From: JBKBUF01 sp046290815
Lineage (GTDB): Bacteria > Bacteroidota > Bacteroidia > Cytophagales > Cytophagaceae
DNA: 64,000 nt
Assembly (NCBI GenBank): GCA_046290815.1
Contig: JBKBUF010000017.1
Location: 36,738 to 100,737 of the forward strand
Direction: 5' to 3'
Every line of letters starts with the position of its first letter. Position 1 is the first letter of the stretch. A program made the translations under genes and the position numbers. This document shows, piece by piece, positions 35,005 to 45,451 of this stretch. The notes beneath the pieces are model-generated. The model was not told the DNA's origin. It was given only the letters and a program-made list of their open reading frames with translations, and did not search any database.

Positions 35005-38000
35005 ATGAATATAATTCTACGCCTCTACAAAGAGACATTTTTGTTGTTTTGTTTTTTGATTTTTATCTCTCAACTCGCTTTTGGTCAAACACCTTGGATT
35101 GATAAGTCTTTCCAGTATCTCCCCGGAGCTAATGGTGATATTTTCTCCATAGCAAAGCAGTCGGACGGAAAGTTTATAATAGGAGGTAATTTTACAAGTT
35201 TTAATGGTGCCCCCTTCAATCGCTTAGTCAGGTTAAATCAGGATGGTACAATTGATTATTCTTTTGATATAGGTTCAGGATTCAATGATGTTGTAAAGGA
35301 TGTTAAAATATTACCTGATAATCGAATTATTGTTGGTGGACAATTTACAAGTACTGACGGGTTTTCCAGGTCAGGTTTGGCTATTCTAAGTTCAACCGGA
35401 ACATTAGATAATTTTAATCCACTTTTAGGCCTGACAAATCCTAAAGTAAATACTATTGCACTTGCCGGGTCCAGTATAATAATCGGGGGGTTATTTGATC
35501 AGGTCAATGGCCAGCCTAGAAATAACCTTGCTAAATTATTACTTGACGGAAGTTTGGATGTATCCTTTAACTCAGGCTCCGGTGGAAACAGAGGTACAAC
35601 CGGGGAGATAATGAAGGTATTGGTCGATGATATAGGAAATGTGGTATTGGGAGGAAACTTTACTGCTATATTTGGAACATCAAGAAGTAATTTTGTAAGG
35701 TTAACATCTGGCGGAACAATTGATCCAACCTTTCCCAATGTAAATTTTAATTTCCAGGTAAGAGATATAGAAGATATTCCGGGTAAATATCTGGTAGGTG
35801 GTAGCTTTTCTTCTCCTGCCAGCCGGTTTGCTGTGGTTGACAAATCAAATGGTTCTATTTTGCCACTTGTCTCAGCACCTGATGCTGGCGTAAATTCTAT
35901 TAAAGTGCTTCCCAATGGTAAGATTTTAATAGGTGGCGATTTTGATAATTATGGCAGCACGCTCAGAGCAAGGCTTGCAAGGCTAAACTCAGATTATTCA
36001 CTTGACATGGATTTTTTGCCGGGAGGTTTAAATAACCTTGTTGAGGATTTCGAAACAATGAATGATGGAAGGATTATAGCGGTGGGAAGTATGGTGAATT
36101 TTATGGGTGAGTCAATTTCAAGGATAATCAGAGTTTTTCCCGGAATGATTTATCCGGGCACAATGCCTCCTCCCGGATCTTACTGTACCAATCAGAATTT
36201 GAATATCAACTATAATGCACCTGGGTGTACATTTAATGCAGGTAATGAGTTCAAAGTTGAACTATCAAACAGCCTGGGATTATTTACCAACCCTGCTACT
36301 ATAGGACAAATTTCGTCAACTGCAACCAGTGGGTCAATACCTGTACTATTACCGGATACGCTGGCAGGCGGACCTAATTACAGATTAAGGATAGTATCAA
36401 CAAATCAGTTGATAGTTGGTGAAGTTACTTCTGCATTTACAATCAATAAAGCCCCCATACAGCCAGGTACCATCACAGGTCCTACAAGTTACTGTGAAGG
36501 TACAAATAATATGTATACTATTGCCTCTGTAACCGGAGCAACCACTTATTCATGGTCATTAACCGGGGCTGGTACGATCTTAACAGGAAATGGTACAACA
36601 TCAGTTAATACCAATTTAAACGGCGCAACACAAATTTGTGTGTCATCAGGTAATACCTGCGGCAATAGCGCTTTAATGTGCAAAACTTTATCTCCAATGC
36701 CTACTCCTGCACAGCCTGGTCCGATTACAGGGCCCTCGGAATTTTGTTCGGGACAAACAGGCGTTAATTATTCTGTTCCTGCAGGCGCTCCAACTTATAT
36801 GTGGTCTGTGCCTACAGGGTCTTCAATATTGTCCGGGAATGGTACTAATCTTATTACTGTAAATATGGGACCTGCATCGGGCAACGTATGTGTATATGCC
36901 CAGTCGGCAGGTTGTGTTAGTCCTCAGGAATGTTTACCTGTTACTGTTAGTACACTTAGTTCAACTTTGATAGTTAATTTCCCTTTTAGCGGTAATTTTA
37001 ATGATGTATCAGGTAACAACCTTAATGGCTCAAATACGGGAGCATCTTTTGTGCCGGACAGAACTGGTCAGTCCAATAGAGCGCTATTATTTAATGGAAG
37101 TGCTTCTGTAACTTCTTCCAACTCTGGTTTATACGGGTCGAATATCACGGTTGCTGCATGGGTTATGCCTTCTGGTTTAGCTGCAAACAATCCGATAGTT
37201 AGTAAACATTCCAATCCCAGCGGATTTGAACTGGCATTGGATAATACAGGCAGGGTAGTGTTCAGAGGGGGATCAGGCTTTATTACCAGTTTCAGTTCTA
37301 TTACTCCCTCAGCCTGGAATTTCATTGCAGCATCTGTTTCCGGCGGCAATGTAAAAATTTATATCAACGGTCAATTGGATGCTACCGGTACTGTTGGAGG
37401 AGCAATAACATCCTCTTTTCCGCTCACAATAGGTAAATCTGCATCTTTAACGCAGTTTTTTAACGGTCTGATCGATGATGTAAAAGTTTTTGGCACTACT
37501 CTTACAGATGCCCAAGTGGCATCACTATACCCGCGGGTAACTATTGCAACATCCAACACTACTCGTTGTATAGGTGACAATGTTACCTTTACTTCTTCGC
37601 TGCAAAATGTTACAGGTACTCCACTTTACCAATGGAGAATAAACGGGACTGCTGTATCAGGGGCAACTGCAGCTACTTTTACCAGCAGTACGATTAATAA
37701 TAATGATATAGTTGATCTGGTAATCACCGGAAACGGAGGGTTTTGCGGTGAACCTTCTTATGCAATAAGTAATCCGGTTGCTATGACTATGACCATTTGC
37801 AGTAACTGTAATGCGTCTACACCTAAGTTCAATGTTGATCTCTCTGCAGGGATATATGATGCCTGGGATTCTCCAAGCATTTCAAGAAATTCGACCTGTT
37901 GTGCTTCCGCAGGAAATTGCATTAATTTCATCGTTACACTTCACCCCGGGGCTAAAGGAATAATTTTAGAAATTGTCAGCGGTACTATGCCTGTAGGAGT

Positions 38001-41000
38001 TAATGTGTATGAATCTGCTTGTGGTGCAGCGGTTCCGATTGGTACTCCGTTATGTTTGAATGGCCCGGGTCCTCATAGTATTACTTATTGCAAACCCGGT
38101 ACAAATCCAAACGTTTACCGGATCACATCTTTCAAGATTCCTGATCCGGCACCTGTTTCCGGGCCCTCAGCTGTATGTGAAAATCAGTCCGGAGTAACTT
38201 TTTCAGTTCCTCCGGTTTCAGGAGCTATTGGTTATATTTGGTCTCTTCCACCCGGTGTAGTTATTTCAGGAGCTAATGATGGTAACAGTATTTCGGTTGA
38301 TTTTACTTCAGCCACTTCAGGTAATATTTGTGTGAAGGCACGGTCTTCCTGTGATACTTCAAATTTAATTTGTAAATCTGTTTTTGTCGATCAAGTCCCT
38401 TCTACTTCGGTTGCAGGACCTGATAGCACTTTTACTGCAGACAATTTAAACTTGTATGCTAATTTTCCAACAACTGGTACCGGTACCTGGAGCGTATTAA
38501 GTGGTCCGGCAGGATTAAATATTGCCAATGTAAATAGTGCCACCAGTTATACGGATAATATTGATTTCGGGACTTACCAACTTCAATGGACAATATCCAA
38601 TGGAATTTGTCCTCCATCTTCTTCCACAATAAATCTTACAAGAGTTACTTCTTTGGTAAAAACGTTTACGGGTTCGGGTTCATGGTATGATGCTGCGAGA
38701 TGGGCTCCATCTTTACCAAGTACAGGAGATGATGTTGAGATAAACGGACATTGTGAAATTCCGGGAGGGACGAATATCGAAGTAAATAATTTAACAATTA
38801 ATTCATCGGGATCTTTAGTAATCGGAAGCTCTGCTAACCTTGTATTTACTACTAATGGGACTGTTGCCGGAGATGGAGTCCTTTCTATGATGAATAGTGC
38901 AGAGTGGAAAATTACAGGTTCTAATAATTTTGTTGGTACATTCAATTCCGGTACTGGCACTGTAACATACGATGGTACTTCGTCACAATCGGTAGTAGCA
39001 GGAAACTATAATTTTCTTAAAATAAATTCTCCAAATGCAGTGCTTGATGGTAATATTTTCGTGAAAGGACTAGAAATCGCCGATGGTGCATCCTTTGACT
39101 GTAATTCCGGTAATTATATTGTTTCTTTCATTGAAGGAGATTTCGTAGTTAACGGAGCATTCATTCCGGGAAATTCTACATTTATATTTGATGGAACTGC
39201 AACACAGGAAATTAAAGGTACTCCCTCTGCTGCTTTATTTTATAATATTCAAATAAATGGTGCTGTGAAATTATCAAAACCTATAAGTGTGAGCGCTAAT
39301 ACAGTTATAGGCGGTAAACTTGATATAGGAACAATTTCTTTCCCTAGTTTAGGTACAGTGTCGGGAAGCGGAGTTCTATCTATATCGGCTCAGCATGGGG
39401 GTACTGCAAATTTTCCATTTGGAAATTTTACTTCTTTTGTTTCATCTGCCGGAAGTGTTGTTGAATATTATGGAGCCGGAGATTTCGAAGTTGCATCATC
39501 TGGAATTACTTATCCAAATTTAAAATTAACCGGTTCTGGATACAGGTATATGATGAATCCGGTAATGGTAGCAGGTGATTTACTTGTTCAGCCTGTTGGA
39601 GATCCTTTAGAAATCGAGTTTCAGATGACTGTAAGTGTTGGGGGAAGTACAATTAACTCAGGAATAACTTATTTTACTGATGAAACATTTTTAGATGGTA
39701 CCATTACCACGACCTCAGGTGCAAGTACCAAATTTTACAGTCTCCTGGAAGTGACTAATGGTCAAATTGACGGGAATGGAGAATTTATAGGTGAACTAAA
39801 TTCCCTGTTAAGAATTTTAGGACCAGGGGCAACAGTTATTCAAGGAAATCCTGTAATTCTAGATAATCTTTTTCTAAATAATGTTTATCTAAACCTGTTT
39901 AGTAATGTGGAAGTTTCCGGAGAAGTTGATTTGAATTATAACAGCCAGCTGGCACTACGTGACAGTGACCTTTTATTAAATTCCACGGCAAATACAATCA
40001 ACTATGGAACCTCTGCTTATATAAACACAGCTGATGGTACAGGATCTCTTGTTATTAAAGGATCAGCCTCTTCAGAATTTATAGATGAATATCCATTAGG
40101 TTACGGAACAGCTTTTACACCTTTCAACCTGCTTTCACTATCCGGTTCTCCGGCTGCTAATTCAACATTATCATTAAAAGTTTTCGAGTTTACCACTGCA
40201 CCTGCCGGAGCGTACGGTAAGAGATATATTTCGATTAACTCTACTGGACTAGATCCGGTAAGTGATTTTTCTTTTAATTTTAACTCTCAGGAAGTGATAG
40301 GAGCACCACTGACAGTTTTTAAAGATAATACCTTGGTTAGTAATCCTTTTGTGGCAGGCAATACCTATGGGGTTAATCCGGGGTCAGGTATTAGTTCTTT
40401 AAATGGTGAGTGGAAATTGCTTTCTACTGAAAAAACTTTTATTGCCACTTCAGGAAATTGGCATGAGGGCTCCAACTGGAGTCCGGTTGGTGTGCCTGAA
40501 CCTACAGATGATGTAATTATTAATGGCACTTGTATCGTTGGTGATAATGCAAGTGCAAATAACATTTTAGTAAACGGGCAACTACAAGTAGGAACAGCAA
40601 GTGATGCTGTCAGATTTATTTCTCTCGGTGATGTGACTGGCCCCGGTGCCCTCTCCATTGTGAATGAATCGGTGTGGGAGGTTCGTGGAAAAAATGAAAT
40701 TACATCTTTTGGACCGGGAGGAACTGTAGAATATGCAGGTACAGATGTACAGCAAGTAAGACCTGGTGATTACCATACCATTGTATTTAACTCTTATGAA
40801 GCTAATCTGATTGGTGATATTACTGTTACCGCAGGATTGATAGTTAATTCAGGAAAGGTATTGGAAGGTAATACCTATACCATTGATATGTCAGGGGGAG
40901 ATATGATTCTAAATGGCGTTACCTCTTTGCAGGACGCTACCCTGGTGTTTTCCGGTTCGGGTGAACAAACTATTTTAGGAAGTTTAACTAATATTCAAGT

Positions 41001-44000
41001 ACGTACATTAGAAGTCAGAGGAGCCTTAAAAGCTGTGACGGCGATTGATGCGTATGAAACTATTATACAACCTGCAGGAAGGCTTGACCTCGGATCCAAA
41101 TTGCATGCCCTTGGAACAGTAACGGGTACAGGTACTATAGCACTTACTGTAGGTGAACCGGAAACAAACCCTATTCTTCCTGATGGTTCATTTTTTGCAT
41201 TTCTTCCTTCTGATGGTACCGGTGGAACATTTGAATTTTATGGGGATATATCTTTTACGATACCAAAGCTTGGTCCAAGTTTTAGATTTTTTAATAATGT
41301 ACTATTAACAGGAGAAGGAGTCAAGTTTAATGAAATAGGGGATGATATGATAATTCACGGTGCATTAATAAACAGATCTGTATTTGAAGTTCAAAATAAC
41401 CTATGGGTTCAGAAAGATTTAATTAATGAACGCGAAATAATCATTAAAGAGGGAATTGTGACAGAAATAGAAGGCGAATTAACTAATGCCGTAACAGGTG
41501 TTTTTAATGCGGAGTTGAATTCTGTAGTAGCTTTTAGAGGTGACATTGTAAACCTTGGTGCATTTAATATATCAAATTCAAATTTTATTGCAGAGTCAGG
41601 TGGCACTAAAACCATTTCAGGTAACCCTATCAATTTTCATAAACTTGATTTGAAAAATACTCATATCAGCCTTCAGACAAACATCCGAGTTGATTATCAA
41701 ATTGAATTTATAAATAATGATCCTGCACAATTATTCCTGAATAATAGTAATCTTACATTAGGTAAAAATGTAGTGTTTGTTGATTTTAACGATGTTAAAT
41801 ATGTTGATATGTCCGGAAACGGATATATTATAAAAGAAGGAAATAGTGCATTAAACTTCCAGGGAGTATATCCCCTGGGCTTTATGTCTGCTTATACTCC
41901 ATTCAACCTTACTTCCCTGGATGCTACTTTCCACGATAATCCTGAACTTCATATTAAAGTGAATAATATGGCGAGTGCTCCGAGACCGGGAGATTTTTAT
42001 TCCAAGTCAATTACACTTTCATCAGTGGACATGACTGTGAATGATTTTGGATTTAACTTCAGCTTTCCGGCTGAGGCATCTGCCGAATCAATGAAATTGT
42101 ACAGATATTTTGAAGAACAATTATTACCTGCAGTCAATTCAAATGTTGCAGTTAATTCTTTTACTGTTACACCAGGGGAAGGAAATACAAATTTCAATGG
42201 GGAGTGGATGGTGTTACAACTTGAAGACCTTGCTATTACTTATTTTGATCCATCCGTTGCTTGCTTAGGTGATTCTATAGATATTTATGGTTCAGGTTTT
42301 AATTCAGGAGCAGCAATACAAAAAGTATACTTTGGATTAATAGCTACAACCGAATTTTCAGTAAAGGCTGATGATCAGATTAGGGTGAAAGTGCCGATGA
42401 CTGCGACATCCGGAAATATAACAGTGGAAAATGAGGATTTGGTAACAGCGGTTAGTGAAGGTGAGCTTACCATAAGTTCTCCTGCTGCACCTGATGTTAC
42501 AAATGCTCAGGGTTGTGAAAGTTCTTCAGTGACACTTATAGCTAGTCATACCGGTAGTTCATCGTTCTTATGGTATGATTCTCCTGCTGGTGGTAATATG
42601 GTTCACAATACTGCAGAGACAAATGTTTCTGAGTATACTTTTTCACTTGGTACTGAAAGTATCACATATTATGTTGAATATAATGACGGATATTGTTCGA
42701 GTGAAAGGGTTTCTGTTACTGCGACAGTCCTTATAGCTCCAACAGCTAGCATTTCTTCATCGGTTAACGAAGTATGCCCGGGTGGATCAGCCGATATTAC
42801 TTTTACATTTACAGGTACAGCCCCATGGAGTTTTAGCTATCTGGATGCCGAAGAAATTCCGGCATCAAGTTCAAGTAATGAATATATACTTCCAGTTACT
42901 CCTTCTTCAACTACAACATATATATTAGTTTCTGTTTCCGATGTAACTGGGTGTCCAGGAGTTATTACCACAAATGAAGTCACAATTTCTGTCGGAAGTG
43001 CTCCGATAGCATCAGCCGGAGCTGATATAACAGTATGTGCCAATAATAATGTGGTGAATCTTTCAGGAACGGTGCAGTTTTCTGCCGGTGCCCAATGGTC
43101 AACAAATGGCACAGGAACTTTCGATGATGCTTCCGCCATGAATGCAGTCTATAACCCTTCTGCCGCGGATAACAGCAACGGAGTAATTATACTTACCTTG
43201 ACGACAGCAGGAAATACAGGTTGTATTGAAGCATCTGATGACATTACTGTTAATATTACTCCTTCTCCGACGGTAAATGCAGGTGCTGATATTGAAATAT
43301 GCGAATCCGGAACTGCAAGTTTATCCGGGACAGTGACAGTTGCTATTGGTGGTACCTGGACAAGCACCGGCAACGGTACATTTAATAATGCCGGAGCCCT
43401 GAATGCAATCTATACACCCGGAACAACTGATATAAATGACGGTAGTGTTACTTTAACCCTTACTTCTACTGGTAACGGCTCCTGTAATGCAGTAACGGAT
43501 CAAATATTAATAAATATCAATGCTGCTCCGATAGTTAATGCAGGTAGTGATTTTGATGTATGTAGCAATGATATAGCAGCTTTGTCAGCTACATTATCCG
43601 GAGCTACAAATGTTCAGTGGTCAGGTTCAGGAACAGGAACTTTTGACAATGACACCGGTTTATCTACAAATTATACACCTTCAAATGCAGATATAAGTTC
43701 TGGTTCTGTAACACTAACCATTCAGACTACTGACAATAGCTTGTGCGATCCTGCTGTAGATGAGGTAACAATTACTTTTGTTGCTGCTCCTGCAGCACAT
43801 GCCGGTACAGTTTACAATACATGTGGTATTACTGCAGTTCCGGTAAACGGCACCGTCACGAATTCTTCAGGTCAAAACTGGACAAGTAATGGAACAGGTA
43901 ATTATTCTGATGCATCAGCAACTTCCACTACCTATACTCCTTCTGCAGAAGATGTAACTTCCGGAACATTAACATTAACGCTTACAGCAAATGGCAATGG

Positions 44001-45357
44001 TGTTTGTAGCCCTGTTACTTCTACGGCAACATTAGTTATATCTCCGGGGCCCCAAGCTGAAATTTCCGGGAATGAAAGTGTTTGTGAAGGAAATTCTGCT
44101 TTTTTAAATATAAGTTTTACAGGTACAGCCCCATGGGATTATGAGTTTACTGACGGAGTTAATACATTCTCAGGAAGTACTTTAGTAAGTCCTTTTAGTC
44201 CTGAAGTTACACCTGCGGCTAATTCCACTTATAATATGGTTTCTGTTTTCAGCGGTTCATGTCAAGGGACCGTATCGGGTTCAGCTACAGTTAATATTTT
44301 AGCGAATCCTGCCGCGAATCTGGTGATTCATCCATTAGAGGATACAGTGTGTGTTAATCGCAATCCTGTTTTAACATTAATGGCATCACAGCCATCTGTA
44401 GATTATAGAATTTTTGTAAACGGTAATCAGGTAGGTGGACTAAGGAACGGAGATGGTAACGACATGAACCTTGGGTTAACTAATATTGATTTTGCTGATG
44501 GTTATAATCAGGTTACAGTAGTCGCTGAAGGATGTTCCCCGGTAGAGTTGGATATGAAGCCGGTAGTCAGGAAAAGTTCAATGATAAAACCTGTTGTTAC
44601 TTCAACTAATACCGATCTTTGTAATAATGCAGAAGTTAGATTACAAACAACCAATCCGGCAGAGGCATTGGCAATAAGATGGCTACTGAATAATTCCCTG
44701 CTGGCAGGGGAGCAAGCCATTGAACACGTTGCCCATGCGGCAGGTGAATATCGTTCCGTGGCGATAAATAATTTGTGCAGACTGGTGTCTGAACCGATTA
44801 CTATTTCCAGAGGTCCTGCATTGCCTCAGATAAGTGTAAGTAATAATAGTACTTCCACCGAACTGTCGATTCCTTCCGGATATTCAAGGTACCAGTGGTA
44901 CGCAGGACAGAAAGCCATTTACCAGGCGGTCGGAGAAAATTATATAGCTTATTACAATTCTGCATATTCGGTTGCAGTAAATTACAATAACTGCAGACTG
45001 GTTTCAGATCCTGTAGTTGTTAATAATGCCTCACTGGAAGAATTGCTGAAAAAGAACTTTATAAGCAATGATTCCATGATATTCATTCTTCCTCCTTTTG
45101 CCCAAGATGAGCCTGCAGTGTTATATCCTAATCCTGCAACAGATGCCTTTACAATAAAGTATGTTTCCGCTACAGGTGTGGAAGTGGTATTTGATGTTTA
45201 TGATGTCATGGGTAATAAAGTCCTTAGCCAAACGATAGCATCATCTCCGGGAATGATACAGCAGGACTTCAACAACCTTAAGCTGAATAGCGGACTGTAC
45301 TATGTGTATATACAGGAAGGAGAGAAGAGAACAGTGGAGACGGTGATGATTAGGTAA
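35005..45357 (+). CDS. Giant modular T9SS cargo protein, 3450 residues (type A)
   Basis: Signal peptide ends LAFG|Q. Residues ~30-385 are delta-60/propeller-like repeats (FIIGGNFTSFNGAP, IIVGGQFTSTDG, VVLGGNFTAIFG). An ~90-residue module at ~390-480 and PKD/Ig-like units follow. A LamG/concanavalin-like domain is at ~655-843 (LLFNGSASV, GLIDDVKVF) and a Cys-rich module at ~931-1048. Two beta-solenoid modules begin TFTGSGSWYDAARW (~1221) and FIATSGNWHEGSNW (~1812), and each ends with a YPLG....[FY]TP motif (1696, 2289). An IPT/TIG-like domain is at ~2411. Four ~87-residue repeats with the NAGAD..[IV]C pattern lie at ~2670-3010. A type A sorting domain (VLYPNPATDAF, SGLYYVYIQEGE) is at ~3370-3450. 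It is probably an adhesin or carbohydrate-binding surface protein. Confidence 0.93.
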   Translation: MNIILRLYKETFLLFCFLIFISQLAFGQTPWIDKSFQYLPGANGDIFSIAKQSDGKFIIGGNFTSFNGAPFNRLVRLNQDGTIDYSFDIGSGFNDVVKDVKILPDNRIIVGGQFTSTDGFSRSGLAILSSTGTLDNFNPLLGLTNPKVNTIALAGSSIIIGGLFDQVNGQPRNNLAKLLLDGSLDVSFNSGSGGNRGTTGEIMKVLVDDIGNVVLGGNFTAIFGTSRSNFVRLTSGGTIDPTFPNVNFNFQVRDIEDIPGKYLVGGSFSSPASRFAVVDKSNGSILPLVSAPDAGVNSIKVLPNGKILIGGDFDNYGSTLRARLARLNSDYSLDMDFLPGGLNNLVEDFETMNDGRIIAVGSMVNFMGESISRIIRVFPGMIYPGTMPPPGSYCTNQNLNINYNAPGCTFNAGNEFKVELSNSLGLFTNPATIGQISSTATSGSIPVLLPDTLAGGPNYRLRIVSTNQLIVGEVTSAFTINKAPIQPGTITGPTSYCEGTNNMYTIASVTGATTYSWSLTGAGTILTGNGTTSVNTNLNGATQICVSSGNTCGNSALMCKTLSPMPTPAQPGPITGPSEFCSGQTGVNYSVPAGAPTYMWSVPTGSSILSGNGTNLITVNMGPASGNVCVYAQSAGCVSPQECLPVTVSTLSSTLIVNFPFSGNFNDVSGNNLNGSNTGASFVPDRTGQSNRALLFNGSASVTSSNSGLYGSNITVAAWVMPSGLAANNPIVSKHSNPSGFELALDNTGRVVFRGGSGFITSFSSITPSAWNFIAASVSGGNVKIYINGQLDATGTVGGAITSSFPLTIGKSASLTQFFNGLIDDVKVFGTTLTDAQVASLYPRVTIATSNTTRCIGDNVTFTSSLQNVTGTPLYQWRINGTAVSGATAATFTSSTINNNDIVDLVITGNGGFCGEPSYAISNPVAMTMTICSNCNASTPKFNVDLSAGIYDAWDSPSISRNSTCCASAGNCINFIVTLHPGAKGIILEIVSGTMPVGVNVYESACGAAVPIGTPLCLNGPGPHSITYCKPGTNPNVYRITSFKIPDPAPVSGPSAVCENQSGVTFSVPPVSGAIGYIWSLPPGVVISGANDGNSISVDFTSATSGNICVKARSSCDTSNLICKSVFVDQVPSTSVAGPDSTFTADNLNLYANFPTTGTGTWSVLSGPAGLNIANVNSATSYTDNIDFGTYQLQWTISNGICPPSSSTINLTRVTSLVKTFTGSGSWYDAARWAPSLPSTGDDVEINGHCEIPGGTNIEVNNLTINSSGSLVIGSSANLVFTTNGTVAGDGVLSMMNSAEWKITGSNNFVGTFNSGTGTVTYDGTSSQSVVAGNYNFLKINSPNAVLDGNIFVKGLEIADGASFDCNSGNYIVSFIEGDFVVNGAFIPGNSTFIFDGTATQEIKGTPSAALFYNIQINGAVKLSKPISVSANTVIGGKLDIGTISFPSLGTVSGSGVLSISAQHGGTANFPFGNFTSFVSSAGSVVEYYGAGDFEVASSGITYPNLKLTGSGYRYMMNPVMVAGDLLVQPVGDPLEIEFQMTVSVGGSTINSGITYFTDETFLDGTITTTSGASTKFYSLLEVTNGQIDGNGEFIGELNSLLRILGPGATVIQGNPVILDNLFLNNVYLNLFSNVEVSGEVDLNYNSQLALRDSDLLLNSTANTINYGTSAYINTADGTGSLVIKGSASSEFIDEYPLGYGTAFTPFNLLSLSGSPAANSTLSLKVFEFTTAPAGAYGKRYISINSTGLDPVSDFSFNFNSQEVIGAPLTVFKDNTLVSNPFVAGNTYGVNPGSGISSLNGEWKLLSTEKTFIATSGNWHEGSNWSPVGVPEPTDDVIINGTCIVGDNASANNILVNGQLQVGTASDAVRFISLGDVTGPGALSIVNESVWEVRGKNEITSFGPGGTVEYAGTDVQQVRPGDYHTIVFNSYEANLIGDITVTAGLIVNSGKVLEGNTYTIDMSGGDMILNGVTSLQDATLVFSGSGEQTILGSLTNIQVRTLEVRGALKAVTAIDAYETIIQPAGRLDLGSKLHALGTVTGTGTIALTVGEPETNPILPDGSFFAFLPSDGTGGTFEFYGDISFTIPKLGPSFRFFNNVLLTGEGVKFNEIGDDMIIHGALINRSVFEVQNNLWVQKDLINEREIIIKEGIVTEIEGELTNAVTGVFNAELNSVVAFRGDIVNLGAFNISNSNFIAESGGTKTISGNPINFHKLDLKNTHISLQTNIRVDYQIEFINNDPAQLFLNNSNLTLGKNVVFVDFNDVKYVDMSGNGYIIKEGNSALNFQGVYPLGFMSAYTPFNLTSLDATFHDNPELHIKVNNMASAPRPGDFYSKSITLSSVDMTVNDFGFNFSFPAEASAESMKLYRYFEEQLLPAVNSNVAVNSFTVTPGEGNTNFNGEWMVLQLEDLAITYFDPSVACLGDSIDIYGSGFNSGAAIQKVYFGLIATTEFSVKADDQIRVKVPMTATSGNITVENEDLVTAVSEGELTISSPAAPDVTNAQGCESSSVTLIASHTGSSSFLWYDSPAGGNMVHNTAETNVSEYTFSLGTESITYYVEYNDGYCSSERVSVTATVLIAPTASISSSVNEVCPGGSADITFTFTGTAPWSFSYLDAEEIPASSSSNEYILPVTPSSTTTYILVSVSDVTGCPGVITTNEVTISVGSAPIASAGADITVCANNNVVNLSGTVQFSAGAQWSTNGTGTFDDASAMNAVYNPSAADNSNGVIILTLTTAGNTGCIEASDDITVNITPSPTVNAGADIEICESGTASLSGTVTVAIGGTWTSTGNGTFNNAGALNAIYTPGTTDINDGSVTLTLTSTGNGSCNAVTDQILININAAPIVNAGSDFDVCSNDIAALSATLSGATNVQWSGSGTGTFDNDTGLSTNYTPSNADISSGSVTLTIQTTDNSLCDPAVDEVTITFVAAPAAHAGTVYNTCGITAVPVNGTVTNSSGQNWTSNGTGNYSDASATSTTYTPSAEDVTSGTLTLTLTANGNGVCSPVTSTATLVISPGPQAEISGNESVCEGNSAFLNISFTGTAPWDYEFTDGVNTFSGSTLVSPFSPEVTPAANSTYNMVSVFSGSCQGTVSGSATVNILANPAANLVIHPLEDTVCVNRNPVLTLMASQPSVDYRIFVNGNQVGGLRNGDGNDMNLGLTNIDFADGYNQVTVVAEGCSPVELDMKPVVRKSSMIKPVVTSTNTDLCNNAEVRLQTTNPAEALAIRWLLNNSLLAGEQAIEHVAHAAGEYRSVAINNLCRLVSEPITISRGPALPQISVSNNSTSTELSIPSGYSRYQWYAGQKAIYQAVGENYIAYYNSAYSVAVNYNNCRLVSDPVVVNNASLEELLKKNFISNDSMIFILPPFAQDEPAVLYPNPATDAFTIKYVSATGVEVVFDVYDVMGNKVLSQTIASSPGMIQQDFNNLKLNSGLYYVYIQEGEKRTVETVMIR

Positions 45358-45440
45358 TTAAGAATTAAGAGTTAAGAATTAAGAATTGAATAATTGAGAT
45401 TAAGAATTTTCGAATTTCGGTCTTCGGATTTCGAATTTAA
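45358..45440. repeat. (AATTAAG)n low-complexity repeat
   Basis: The 7-base unit AATTAAG and its variants (AGTTAAG, AATTGAG) are repeated about eight times from just after the giant gene's stop to ~45403. Next comes an imperfect dyad around 45404-45440 built from TTTCGAATTTC and CGGATTTCGAATTT. No gene is seen. The same unit occurs at 25216. Confidence 0.7.
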
Positions 45441-45451
45441 ATACATAAAAT

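Noticed and set aside
43149..43373. One of many minus-strand frames inside the giant genes
   Set aside because: Thr/Ser/Val-rich coding DNA on the plus strand produces long antisense frames by composition; none has a recognisable motif or start context.
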